A stretch of 64,000 nucleotides of DNA from contig NW_006763140.1 of NCBI RefSeq assembly GCF_000264905.1, positions 172,713 to 236,712 of the forward strand, read 5' to 3'. The notes under the pieces are model-generated. The model saw nothing but the letters and a program-made list of their open reading frames with translations. It was not told the DNA's origin and did no database searches. How positions within the stretch are numbered: position 1 is the stretch's first letter; each line of letters begins with the position of its first letter. Below, in pieces: positions 23,301-34,807 of the stretch. A program made the translations under genes and the position numbers. Origin of the DNA: Stereum hirsutum FP-91666 SS1. Lineage: Eukaryota; Basidiomycota; Agaricomycetes; Russulales; Stereaceae.

Positions 23301-26062
23301 GAAGTAGATACACACTTGGAAAAGGAGAATCAGGTTGTAAATACACAGATCATAGAGGCTGCGTTGGCGAATGCGAGAGCAGAAATGGATGCGTTGATTG
23401 TCCGGGTGGCAATGAGTCCGGCTATGAGGGAACAGCTGGATTATGTGCGTGACTTGATTGTTTTCTCCGAGTCTTTTTGAAGTTACTAAAAGTACCTCTA
23501 GTTCCCCATGATATCAGCTGCAAATGGTAAGATGGTTGTCGGTAAGTACATCTGTCATCGGCATATATGCATCGACAGGGTTGGGTTGACCATTACCCAG
23601 GCCAATTCGGATCATATCTCTCCAACTTCCTGGAGAGGTGGAAAGGAACGATCGAGGACGGTGACGTTTTTCTCACCAACGGTATTCGAGTCGTTCTTCG
23701 GATATATCTTCTCCTCACTGACGAGACATATAGACCCGTACTCCATCGACGGCGCCATTTCTCATCTGAACGATTTGCTCGTGATCCTTCCCGTGTTCTA
23801 CCAGGGCAAGAGGGTCGCTTGGACGGCAAACCAGGGTCACTTTACAGAGTACGTGACAAAATGACTATCCCGTGGATACCGAAAAGATAATGATCGTTTT
23901 TAGTGTTGGAGGCCAAGTTCCTGGATCACTTCCAATACACTCGCGTACCATATTCGAGGATGGTATTCAGATCCCAATATGCAAACTGTATAGCCATGGC
24001 GAAGTGAATGAGGCCATACGAGAGGTACCCGTGTACTTCCATTCCATCGTCCACGACGCCGACTGACGTGTGAGTGCAGGTCATAGTCAGAAACTCTCGC
24101 CGTCCCGATTTTGCTCGAGCCGACCTCCACGCTTTAACAGCAGCCTGTCGGATCGCAGCCAGCAGAGTGATGGAGCTATGCGACCGGTTTGGTGTGGCAC
24201 AGTTTGAAACTGCATTGGACCATCTACTCGAACGAAACAAACTTGCGTTCGCAAAGTTGCTGGAGACCAGCATTCCGAACGACAAGATGTACTTTGAGTG
24301 TGTTATTCTCTTCGATTCGAGTTTGTGGGACAGTCATGGCTCATGTAGTTATCAGAGACTTCATGGATGACGATGGCACTGGAGTTGGCCCTTGGAAGGT
24401 CTGCTGTACTATGTTCAAAGAGAAGAATGCGGCGGGAGAAGACATGCTTGTGTATGACTTCGAGGGTACTGATCCGCAAGCGGATAGCTCTATCAACTGG
24501 TTTCTCAGTCCTAACACCTGGAAGATGTCCGTCCGTTTTTTTCGAGGTACTATGCCACACTAATACTATTGATTCACCACAGGCGATCTACTTCCTACCT
24601 CATCAAAGCTCTAGACCCCTCCATGAGTCTCAACGATGGTGCCTACGATCTGATGGACGTTCGGATACCTCTAGGGACAATACTCAATCCTGTCAGGCCT
24701 GCTGCTCTCTCTTGCCGTACACATCTGCTGGGACGGACGCTCGACTTGATGATCGGAACATTGGGCCAGCGACAACCGAAGTTCATGACTGCTGCGGGGT
24801 ATGGCGATAGTAGGCTACTTCACAAACAGCTTGCCTAATAACAGATATTGAAGCAAAACATGTTTTCTCCCAGGCCCGCACTTTTTCTACAGTGGCTATC
24901 GTGATGACGGAACATATTACCAGGTAGATATCAGCCCGTCTTCCTCAGGTTCGACTCTCATTTCTTCAACCTATCCAGCTGTACCAAATTGGTTTTGGTG
25001 GAGTCCCAGGGCGACCAGTCGGTGATGGAATGGACGGAACCTCCATGTTTCCAAGTATGCGTTCAGTTCCCAACGAGGTCAGTATATTTCATGGAAGGTC
25101 ACTTGTGATGGCTCTCATCCTCGGCCACAGTTCCTTGAACTCTACTATCCACTTCGTATCGAACACTATTCGACCATACCTGACTCAGGCGGCGTTGGCT
25201 TCCATCGCGGTGGAAATGGGATACGCATCGGTGCGTGATTTAATCCTTTGGATGTATGTGATTCATTACAATATTGAGAGCATCACTGTAGATTATAGGT
25301 TTTTGGCGCATGGAGAGGTGTCGCTACATGATGACCGCTGGTTAACGAAGCCATGGGGTGTCAACGGAGGCGAACCTGGGCAACGGTCACGGAAAACGCT
25401 GATTCAGTACTCCATGAACCCAGAGAACCCGCCTCGTGTGGCTCTACCTTCGAAGGCCGACTACATCCAGGTGGCGCCGGGTGACGTCCTTGAGTGGCGT
25501 ACGTGGGGGTGATTGATTCTTTTCCATCTCCGTTCATCCGCAGCCCTCACTGAGTTTAACTCACGTTTAGTGGTGGAGGGTGGGGCGATCCTCTCCTACG
25601 CGATCCGGAATTAGTAGCCAAAGACATGCGCTCACATCTCATCAGCTACGAGAAGGCCTTACTATATGGTGTCGTCTTGACGGAGAAGTTGGACGTCAAC
25701 ACTGCGGCGACCGAGGCTCTGCGGACAAAGCTAATGAGTACTCGACCTGAAGCACTACCTGTATTCGACCGAGGTGGTACTCTCAAGGAGCTATTCACTA
25801 GCTGCGAAGCAGAGGTAAATCGTCCTTCCATCCTCTACGATGACCCTGCGACCAACGTAGCTTGAAAACCTAGACAGGGTTGAAAGCTCCAAAGCTTCCT
25901 AGTGGCCGTCAACTTCGTGGCCCAGTCGTACAGGTTCTCACCGTCGCAGCATTGCATGAAAGGCGTCGTCAAGAGGACATCCACGAGTTCGGTGACGCGT
26001 ACGACGTACACGCTGACCATAGTGCTCTTGTTACCAGGGGATCGAGGAGCGCATGTTGTTGA
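20301..26062 (+). CDS. fused HyuA-HyuB hydantoinase/5-oxoprolinase family enzyme
   Basis: Twenty-seven exons, all in frame, 1,403 residues: 20301-20361, 20419-20499, 20562-20812, 20874-21041, 21111-21200, 21268-21525, 21583-21603, 21678-21835, 21886-21972, 22031-22249, 22319-22413, 22491-22788, 22852-23023, 23064-23444, 23502-23541, 23601-23681, 23734-23848, 23904-24024, 24080-24297, 24356-24526, 24583-24809, 24874-24923, 24979-25077, 25131-25230, 25292-25508, 25571-25814, 25874-26062. The HyuA half has two nucleotide-binding motifs, GGTFTD (16-21) and GGTSTD (311-316), plus [15 protein letters not shown] and GPAIITEMD. The HyuB half (from about 745) has [38 protein letters not shown] and GGGGWGDP. 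The family cleaves cyclic amide rings with ATP, e.g. 5-oxoproline to glutamate in glutathione turnover. Several paralogues exist in fungi, so the substrate is uncertain. The last about 55 residues look unlike the family; a missed final intron is possible. Confidence 0.9.
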
Positions 26063-26305
26063 GCCTTGTGTAGGTAAGCCTGGAGTCGAACATCGTAAAG
26101 CTGGAGTATATACATTTTGGAGTCCGGACATCTTTACTAGCACCTTCCAGCTCGCGGTAGATGTCTGTCACTACATATTTTACCGTTTGCACGTAAGCAA
26201 TCGTTACCCATTGACCATCGTCCATGCATAGTAACGTGACTGAACAGAGCAGCTCTACTATGTATCGCGACGTCATAAGAAACATTCCCAGTCCATTGTT
26301 AATTG

Positions 26306-26332
26306 AAGGTAAGGTAAGGTAAGGTAAGGTAA
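26306..26332 (-). repeat. (AAGGT)5 tract, possible 3' tail of a LINE-type element
   Basis: Five perfect AAGGT units plus AA. On the - strand the order is a unique region, then TGAATAAATT, then (ACCTT)n, which resembles the 3' end of non-LTR retrotransposons with short-repeat tails. No reverse transcriptase was found in the adjacent kilobase, so any element would be a severely 5'-truncated copy. Confidence 0.4.
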
Positions 26333-27460
26333 TTTATTCAGGGTACAAAACGGGCCCATGAGGACCAATACCCCTATCCGTAGGAATACATGTAAATTAC
26401 ACTACGGAAAACAGCACAGTATCCTTTACCGCTGTGATACCCACAATGCGCCGTGATCTGCACAGAAGCATCAGGCCTCTCACGGGATCCAGAACAGGCT
26501 GTAAGTACTATAAGTCATGTAACATGCCTTACCCAAAGAGAAAAAACAATGAAAAGTTTCGACCGTATAAAAACCCATTAGGGAAAAATTGGTACGTCTC
26601 AAATGGGAGCATGATGCAGAGCTCGGAGTACTTGCAAGCGTACCTTGTACTCGGAGGACGCTGAGAATGATGATTTTCAGTGGTGTACACACCCATAATC
26701 AACTGTGTCGTTGGAGGTCGACGACACAATTACGCCACCTTGGAAGAGCCGTGTGGCGCGTGCCGGTGAATCCGGTGAGGACCGGAGTGTCTCGGGAAAC
26801 ATCGGACGACGCCAACGACACTCACAAGGATAGCAGATTTTTTGGAAATGAGCTATTAATTACCAAGAGCAATTCTAGCAATCTAGTTTGTTCCAGGGCC
26901 AAAGGCAACATTCTGTTGTGACACGGTACAAAGACCAATGTCTGAGAGTGTCGCAATTGGGTGGATGGATCGCAGCGCAGGCCCAACGGACGCTGGTCTG
27001 TGAGTGAAGTTTTCGACTGTGGCGAGCATCAGAGCACGACGATCTGTCGTCTCCGAGCACCGCGAGCCTTCGACAACGCTGAGAGTGAGAGATAAGAGAC
27101 CGTCTGACTGTGGCATGCGTCTGAGCGAGGAATGTTCCATCACTTCCGTGCAATGCGAGCCATGAAGAAGAATATCCGAAGATCAGCGAGTGTCATCCGA
27201 GCCCACAGTGATCCTTCCATCCCATATTTTCGCGCAATCAGGCTCTGGACACTCCTCGAAGGTATGAATACCCTCTCGAGGGCCTCTGGCTCTTTACAGT
27301 CGTTCCTGTACGAGTCCGTTGCCGTAAGGAGCTCCTGAGAGATGGTGATCTATTACCGCAGTCACCGAAAACGTAGACCAAAATACATGAAACGCAGTCC
27401 GAGACATACTGAAAAACATCATCATAGCCAAACAGTCCATACTCGTCAGGAGTTATGAGC
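26333..27460. other. intergenic region, possible retroelement remnant
   Basis: No supported coding sequence. The first few hundred bases may be the body of the truncated LINE-like copy. The remainder has only short unrelated frames and should include the 3' UTR of the secreted protein gene on the - strand. Confidence 0.4.
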
Positions 27461-29279
27461 TCAAGACGATCCGTCGACACCTCCGGTTGCCCCCGTAGCC
27501 GTAATACGGTCTTGAGCATCCGTCTGAGTCGTGCAGGCGACGGTCTGAACGACAGCAGTGAATTAGCCAGTTATAGCGAAAAAGAGGGAAAAACCAAAGA
27601 CGTGGCAAAGAGCGGAATTCGTAGAATGGGAACCCATCCAGACGGCAAAATACAAGGGACTGAATAATAGGAAACATACCGTTCCATCTCCAGACGTCAA
27701 AGGAAGCGCAAAGCACGATGTCCCACTCCCGCACGCGGTCGTGACCAAGGCACCGTTAGCGCACTCAGCGAACGAGGCACCTGCACACGACACCTCTCCA
27801 TCGGTACTGCACGTCGAGTTGGCGGAGGCATCGATCGAGGCAAACTGTTTGTTAAGCTTCTGAGCGGCTTCACCGTTGGCTACAAGCGAGGGAGATCGTG
27901 ACGATTGTAATAAGCCATTAGACTGCAGAACAGATTAGCGTGGTAAAGAGAGACATACCTAGACTTCCGGCACCAGTCGTGCTATTCCCCGAACTTGTAC
28001 TCGTACTAGAAGAAGAGCTGGCGCTGGAAGTAGTCGTTGACGTACTGTTAGAACTCGAGGAGCTAGTGCTTGTGCTGGTAGCAGCTGCGCTCGTGGCAGA
28101 GGTGTCGGTGCTGTTAGAGGACGAAGCAGTAGAGGTACTGGAGGAGGACGCGGCCGCGCTCGTGGCGCTGCTAGTACTGTTTGAGGATGTACCAGTCGCA
28201 GCCGAAGTCGAAGTCGCATTGGCCGCGGATGAGTCAGAGGCGGTAGCAGAGGCAGAGGCAGAGGCAGAGGCGGCAGAAGAGGTAGCGACGGTGGCAGTCG
28301 CAGTGTCCGATCCTGATATCGTTACAGACGATGCTCTCCTTGCAATAGCAATAGCTGATGTTGAGCTGGAGGCAGCAGCCGAAGATGACTTCGCAGCGGC
28401 GCTGGTCGCCTTGGCCGTACTATTGCTCGAAGCGGACGCAGCAGCCGTCGCAGTACTATTGGCTGACGATGCTGAAGCAGTGGCATTGCCGGACGAAGTT
28501 GCGTTCGCGTTCGACCTGATAAAGGAAGCGAGAATCATGCCTATAGACTCGAAGTAATTCAGTGTGTAAGAACTCACGTTATAGGCGTCCCTGGGGATGA
28601 GACCAATGTGTTCAACTGGACACCATCGTCGACCGGCCCACTCGGGTTTGCAGGGCAAGATCCGGCTGGGTCGACAGCGGATAGGCCGAGAGGGGTGTTC
28701 CCAGTCTGATCGCCGCTGAACTTGGTGAAGTCAGAGCTATTGAACTGGCAGTGGAAGAAGCCGTTGAGTTCCGTATTGTTGGGGGCGGTCTGACAGTAAG
28801 GGACTTGAAGGCTATCAGGCTGTATAAACGGGATGAGATCGCGTAAGTATGGCTAAAATATGGATAAAAGACAGAGGAGGTATTTGGTCGGAAGACAAAG
28901 TTCGAAAACGAACGGCGTTACGGGGTTGTTGTGCAAAGATTTGAGCCAGCGTAATCATTTCCGTGCTGTTCTTCAGTGTCTTTGCCAATGAGATCATCGA
29001 ATCGGCCGCGTTCTGCTGGTCGCAGTTGCTTCCCGCGGCAAGGAGGGTCGTGAAAGCAGTCTGTGCAATTGTCTGACATTGGTCGCTTCCTCCTGCCGCT
29101 TGCTAAATGCAAAGATCAGAAGGCATCGCGGACACGTGGTAAGGGAAAGGACGTACGCAAGCTGCGACCCACTTTGTGGTTGAGTCCGAGATAGTTTGGG
29201 AGATAAACGTGTTCACAGGAAGTGCTGATATTCCTGTGGCTAACGCAGATGCAATGAAGAAGCTCGAAATCTGAACCAT
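27461..29279 (-). CDS. secreted Ser/Ala-rich protein with CBM19-like C-terminal domain
   Basis: Six exons, read right to left: 29279-29157, 29102-28914, 28819-28578, 28515-27959, 27879-27680, 27544-27461; 464 residues. A signal peptide is clear (MVQISSFFIASALATGISA). Residues about 24-185 form a Cys-containing N-terminal domain (KWVAAC, GSDQCQTIAQTA, GSNCDQ, VPYCQTAP, GFFHCQFN, GSCPANP). A linker of about 180 residues is almost pure Ser/Ala/Thr/Asn with many N-x-S/T sites. The tail (NGEAAQKLNKQFASID, then four Cys-containing blocks with SCFALPL and CTTQTDAQDRI.ATGATGG) matches a domain common in basidiomycete secreted proteins that resembles chitin-binding CBM19 (family recollection). A cell-wall or secreted carbohydrate-associated role is inferred. 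Without splicing at 27958, translation would stop early at 27918. Confidence 0.85.
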
Positions 29280-29481
29280 GATGGGATTGGTCAAATAACA
29301 CAAGGACTGGGAGAAGAAACGAGAGGAGCTCAAATGAAGGGATAAAGAAACGAAAGAACAATGAGCGCCTCGAAGAAAGCCAAACAAAATCGAGCACCAG
29401 GCTCAGGCAAACGGGTCAAAGGTAAGGGGGGATGGCTTGGGAAGACAAGCGTCACGAACCGGATTTGTTCGAGATGTCGAG

Positions 29482-29493
29482 GGTATATATACC
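29482..29493. promoter_or_regulatory. palindromic TATA element
   Basis: GGTATATATACC lies 203 bases upstream of the secreted-protein ATG on the - strand. Being palindromic, it could equally serve a + strand transcript, but no + strand gene was recognised. Confidence 0.4.
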
Positions 29494-30865
29494 GCTTCCG
29501 TGGCGACTACGCACGTCGACAGCGAGACGAAGGAAGTACCGAAGTTCCATCCTGGATCAATTGTAAGCTTGTCGGCAGCACAGGGCTGCAGTCGCTTTCC
29601 TAGCAACGAGCAATGCTGGGCGATCAATTGGGGTCCCCGTTGCGCGCAGCCGCCATCTGCCAAAGAGTTGCGACAAGGTTCAAAGAGCATTTGCGCAGAG
29701 CGGATGCACCGAAATGACAGAGAGTGTGCGTCCAAGACACTTTCTATGTACACGAAGTGACATACATAGAGCATTTTCACTGTCACTTGAACGAAGGCAC
29801 AACATCAGTGGGAATGACTCAAGGCAATGTCGACGCTGACAAAACGACTCTCTTTCCAGAAGTTCGAAAGAAGCAAGAACATGTATAGGCTTGGCGGACA
29901 ACGAGTTGCACCCGGTTACTCTGTTCAAATGCTCATGGTATGATGAATGATGCGAACTGATGACGGACAGAACGATTTCATCATGGATCATGGAGACAGT
30001 CCGGCTGTCTAGAGTTGCCACAATCCACGATTGGCATCCACGATGTCCGAACCGGCGTGAAAGCTGCAAGAAGAATGACGATAGTTACTGAGCGCATCGA
30101 AGATGCGGTGGTCGGTTAGCTCATGAGATGATATGGACATTCAGAACTCAGGCTTTGAGTGTGATGCATGTGATGGTAGCAGGTCTCAGTGGGATTAGTG
30201 GAGCCATACCGTGCAGACCGAGTGTTATGCTATACACCTTACTACGGTGAAAAGAAAGTATAATGCAACTAGGCCCGTTTGTTTTCTTTATTTGTCACTG
30301 GATGCGCTAGAGAGCCTTCGCATATGTCCCACCATGAGCGAGCAATGAAGGAGAACGAAGGGAGCACGTACTGGGCCGTGACGCTATACCGTTTCGATGA
30401 TGCCTCTGGTGGGTTTCTTCCGCAAGTGCGATGTCAAATGGGTATCAGGAAAGATGGCACCTCATCGCTCGCATCGAAATTGCATGCTACTGGAGGCCAA
30501 GACAGCCATGGCTCGAAGAGAGAGATCCGGGTAAGCGATGAAGACAGCCCATTCACAGAAAGCCTCACGGACTACGCTCATGGTAGCCGCATGGGATAAG
30601 CGTGCCGTGACGGGGAATTCAGAAAGAACGGAAACCCGACTGGTGGTGGTAGTGATGGTGGTCGAAAGTCAGAAAAAAAAAGACGAGGGTGTTCTTGATG
30701 ACGTAAGTTTGCCACAAAAATGGTTCGGCGCGCCTCCGGTTTGCTTCGTTGTTACTTGTATAATGTCTTGTTTCCTCTCACACGACAAGAGATTGCGCAA
30801 TCTTTAAGAGAAATTAAACAAAGGGACTATTCTATCTAAAACCTCTTGTCTACATTATCTGCAAC
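29494..30865. other. intergenic region
   Basis: Short frames on both strands, none with family resemblance or spliceable extension. Holds the upstream region of the secreted protein gene and the 3' flank of the first NmrA-like gene. Confidence 0.5.
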
Positions 30866-32117
30866 CTACGAAGCCCGCACCGGCCACGCAGGCTCAGGCA
30901 ACTCGACCCCCTCCCAATATTTCCTGAGCCACTCTTCAACACCAACAGGCGTGATCTGTGGCAGGAGTTTGTTCAAATTCGGCTCATAGTCGCCCGATCC
31001 TGTGGCCCACGAGGCGCCGACCTACATAGGAGGAACGTTTTGATGTTTAGCACATTGACGTAGGAAGATTCAGAACTCAGGATGCTCTCTGACTTGACTC
31101 GGGAACCTCCTGAACGGGTCTGTCTCTCCTTCAGTCCTATTCCTGAACTCTTCGACACTGGTATACCTTCTCAAAAGCTTTCTATTCCCACCCGTGACAC
31201 TCTCCGTGATCTCCACAAGCTCTTCACAAGTCTTTTTATCCCCCGCCATGGCACTCGTAGGTTCCCAACGTTCCAGGTCTAAGCTCCCAGCAACAAACTT
31301 GCCGATGTCCTGCGTAGACGTGAAGGAGATTGGAGTTTTCCCGTCGCCGAGGATGTCGGCGGTCCCGGCGGGGATGTCGATGATATAGTTGAAGGGATGA
31401 AGACCTCCTAAAGCTTCGGCTTCGTTCCTGGGTGTTCCGGCGACCATCATGTTGAGGAAGACACTGTTTCAACCAGTAAAGAAGACGTCGTTGAGCATCT
31501 ATCGAGCGAGAAAGAGATAGGCCGTGCATACCCGCAGACAAAACGCGTGCATTCAAGCCCAGAGACTTGGCAAGCTTCCCAAACCTTGATCTTCGGCGCA
31601 AAGATATCCACGCCCTCGTTATCCTACAAAAACATCAGTCAGTTCCATTTTCATCGAAACGCGACTCTCATACTTCGACCCTCGCTTCGAAAGGGACGCG
31701 CGTACCATACCAACAAACTCCGAAGGCGCGAATCTCTTCACTCCGGCTGCCTTCGCAGCTTCCAATAGCGCTATTTGTGATTTGAAGTGCTCTTCGGGAA
31801 TGTGAGCTGAGATGGCGGAGATGACGGTGTGTACGCCTTGGAGCGCAGAGACCAGACTGGAGTGGTCTGTGTAGTCTACGATCTGGACAGCGACGCCTTT
31901 TTCGGCTAAGGAAGGTTTCGGGGCGCGAGAGAGGAGGACGACGGAGTGTTTGTTTGTGGCGAGGATGCTAAAGAATGTCAAAGAAGACAGGAGTGCGGAT
32001 GGAATGATTGTCAGTTAGGCTGCAAGTCCATTTGGGGATGCATAATAGAAAAACATACGTTTTGAGGATCTGATACCCGAATCCGCTCGCACAACCTGCC
32101 AGAGCAACTTTGACCAT
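30866..32117 (-). CDS. NmrA-like NAD(P)-binding protein, tandem copy 1
   Basis: Five exons, read right to left: 32117-32059, 31967-31706, 31623-31532, 31463-31094, 31021-30866; 312 residues, about the usual size for NmrA/isoflavone-reductase-like proteins. The N-terminus is a Rossmann nucleotide-binding loop (ALAGCASGFG, residues 5-14). Here Ser11 replaces the second Gly of GxxGxxG, which is intact in the other two copies. Further landmarks: DYTDHSSLVSALQGVHTVIS, LLEAAKAAGVKRFAPSEF, ECTRFVCG and STQDIGKFV. The C-terminus ends with a conserved WEGVELPEPAW block. Members bind NAD(P)(H) as reductases or as redox-sensing regulators; the substrate is unknown. Exon phases are identical in all three copies, so these are recent tandem duplicates. 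Confidence 0.88.
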
Positions 32118-32207
32118 ACTGATTCAAGCAGACAGAGATACAGTGAGGATACGGAGGATAAAGACGCAAACGTAGTTGTTGGATTAGGACGACGGTATAT
32201 CGCATTG

Positions 32208-32217
32208 TGGGCTTATA
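32208..32217 (-). promoter_or_regulatory. TATA-like TATAAGCCCA of NmrA copy 1
   Basis: About 90 bases upstream of the ATG on the - strand. The same decamer lies 65 bases upstream of copy 3. Confidence 0.5.
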
Positions 32218-33458
32218 ACTGTAGCTCGAAAAAAATGAACAAAGTCAAGTCCTAAGCCGCGAGCTTGCGCGGCCATCTCGAGGGAGAGGCGGCATTGATA
32301 GTCAGTTCTTAGGTAGCAATGTACACTATCAAGTTCGTGCGTTCGTTGATTCAAGTGCTGAACGCACACGAATGACGCTCCACGAGTAGCACGCTGCTGA
32401 TTTCGTGCGAACACTGGAACGGTTAATATTCAGGAAAGAATCCGCTGGCGCTAATTGACCCACACATACAAGTTGAACAAACCAGAACTCACCGAGAAGC
32501 CGATAACGAATATAATCGCTCCTCGACAATGTCCAGGCTACACACCACCCTCGATGCTGAGAAGAGCACCCAGGCAGGCATTCGAAGTAAAAACAGAGAT
32601 ATGCCTGCTTTTATATACTTTCGCTTATGTTTTTGGTGGACACGAAGACAGCAGAAGGAAAAGACGTACTGACACAAAACTGACCCACACGAGACGAGAC
32701 AAAACCGCAGCCAATTGCGTGAATGGATTTGCCGGTGCGGCATCTAGGGCCCCACTTGAATGCCGATGAAGGCCTCCACTACATCTTCAAGTGGATATTT
32801 ATTCTCTATCGACAATTCTGAACGCCTCGCTGGCGTGCAGAAGGAAAGGATGAGTATCTCGGAGCCCATTCGACGAGCCTGGAGGCAAACGGCAGGATAC
32901 TACGACCAAAGGACCTGCCTGCCGGTTTTGGAACCTGCTCTATCCTGACTGCCAGAGGTTGCATATATCATGAGTAGTCTATCTTTCTCGAGAGTCCGAG
33001 ACGAAATGTAAGTTGTAGCGAAGGAGCAGAAGCAATGATAATAAAATCATCGACCGACAGACGAAAACCGCTCGCCGGCCGATGCCGGACAGTTGAAGTA
33101 CGAAGTGGCACGGTAGCCCAACCGTCGCCCGTCCCTGGGCACCGTAGTAGATCTCACACAAGATAGTAATGTTTTCTGCTTAATAACTCTTGCTAAATGT
33201 CAACATCTCGTTGCGAACAGAAATTATTTTATGCGAGCACACTTGACTCTACGTACGAAAGCTGTGAACAATGCACGACCTTAGCTATGGTCGGAGTCGT
33301 CAGTTCAACGTTGGTTATCGTGAACGCTGCGAAGCAGTCGTGAAGCATGCATGATGGTGTATCAAGTCTCCATAATAGATCTTATCGCCACAGGGTGCCA
33401 TACAAAATGCCTTATACTATGGATATCTTAGCCCGGTATGTGACTGCCTTCTGTCGCA
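32218..33458. other. duplicated 5' flank between NmrA copies 1 and 2
   Basis: No gene supported. It contains three blocks that recur elsewhere in the cluster: AAGCCGCGAGCTTGCG (32254), a block with TTGACCCACACA (32454), and a block of about 75 bp around 33045-33120 with CCGGCCGATGCCGG that matches 35835-35915. These make the region part of the duplicated unit. Confidence 0.55.
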
Positions 33459-34716
33459 TTACGCACCCCACGCACTGGCAGGTTCAGGCAACTCAACGCC
33501 CTCCCAGTACTTCCTGAAAAAATCTTCGAGACCAATAGGTTCGATATGCGGGAGGAGTTTGTTCAGATTTGGCTCAAAATCTCCGGATCCATCGGCCAGC
33601 ACGGCACCGGCCTATATAGGAGCAACGAAACGTTCGAAATCCAGCAAAAGCTTTAGCTAGACGAGAATTTGAGTAGTACTAGACCAACTGACCTGATACG
33701 TAAACCTCTGGAATAAATCCGTCGTCACCTCGGCTTTTTTCCTGAACTCCTCAGCGCTGGTATACCTCCTCAAAAGCTTCCTCTTCCCACCCGTAATCCT
33801 CTCCGCAATCTCCACCACCTCATCGTACGTCTTATTATCGCCTGCCATCCCGCTTACAGGTTCCCAGTGTTCCAGATCAAGACTACCAGCGACGAATCGA
33901 CCAACATCTTGCGTAGAGGTATATTTGACAGGTGTCTTGCCGTCTCCTGGGATGTCGGCTGTTCCTGCAGGGATGTCGATGACGTAGTTGAAGGGACGGA
34001 GGCCGCCGAGGGCTTCGGCTTGGTTCTTGGGTGTGCCCGCAACCATGGAGTTGAGGAACATACTATGTCGAGGTAAGAGCCATGGTTATTGAATGTTCCT
34101 GTATACTACGCCAACTGTCGGGAAATATCGCGTACCCGCAGACAAACCGCGTGCATTCGAGTCCAGAGGCTTGACAAGCCTCCCACACCATGATCTTTGG
34201 CCCAAATACATCCACTCCCTCATTATTCTGCGACACAACACCACACCAGTCATTGGCAAACATCAGTTTCCTTGTAGCTCTCAGTACAACACTCGATCCG
34301 AGTAGATGTACGTACCAAGCCAGCGAATTCAGAAGGCGCGAACCTTTTTGCTCCAACCTTCTTCGCAGCCTCCAAAAGCGCTACCTGCGACTTATACAAC
34401 TCTGGAGGGTTGTGAGCCGAGATGGAAGAAATGACGGTATGCACGCCTTGGAGGGCGAAGACGAGACTTTCGTGGTCAGTGTAGTCGACTACGCGGACAT
34501 CGATGCCTTTATCGGCGAGTGAGGGCTGGGGGTTGCGGGTGAGGAGGACGACGTCGTGTTTCTTAGTGGCGAGGATACTATTAACGTGAAATAGAAATGA
34601 AGAGGGAGGACGGTTGTGAGTTGTGAGTTGGTTTAGGGACATGCCAAAAGAGCGTACGCTTCGAGGATTTGGTACCCAAATCCACCTGCGCAACCCGCTA
34701 GAGCTACTTTGACCAT
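33459..34716 (-). CDS. NmrA-like NAD(P)-binding protein, tandem copy 2
   Basis: Five exons, read right to left: 34716-34658, 34577-34316, 34227-34136, 34062-33693, 33611-33459; 311 residues. Exons 1-4 have exactly the lengths of copy 1 (59, 262, 92, 370 nt). The Rossmann loop is complete (AGCAGGFG, GxxGxxG at 8/11/14). It shares LLEAAKKVGAKRFAPSEF, STQDVGRFVAGSLDLEHWEP and a C-terminal KYWEGVELPEPA. It differs from copy 1 mainly at the extreme C-terminus and at scattered surface positions. All canonical residues for nucleotide binding are present, so it is likely functional. Confidence 0.88.
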
Positions 34717-34799
34717 ACTGGTTCAATAGGACAGTGATAGAGCGAAGATGAAACGGTGATTTAATTGTTTGGATGTGGAGGATGATGCCAAACATCGCA

Positions 34800-34807
34800 G
34801 GTTTATA
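34800..34807 (-). promoter_or_regulatory. TATA-like TATAAACC of NmrA copy 2
   Basis: About 85 bases upstream of the ATG, equivalent in place to TATAAGCCCA of copies 1 and 3 but diverged after TATAA. Confidence 0.4.

Noticed and set aside
27940..28557. 205-codon + strand frame rich in Val, Leu, Glu and Ala
   Set aside because: It is the antisense of the Ser/Ala-rich exon of the secreted protein; its composition follows directly from AGC/GCN repeats on the other strand.
30110..30160. tRNA-like GGTTAGCTCA string
   Set aside because: No cloverleaf pairing, no T-loop consensus and no anticodon arm could be drawn.
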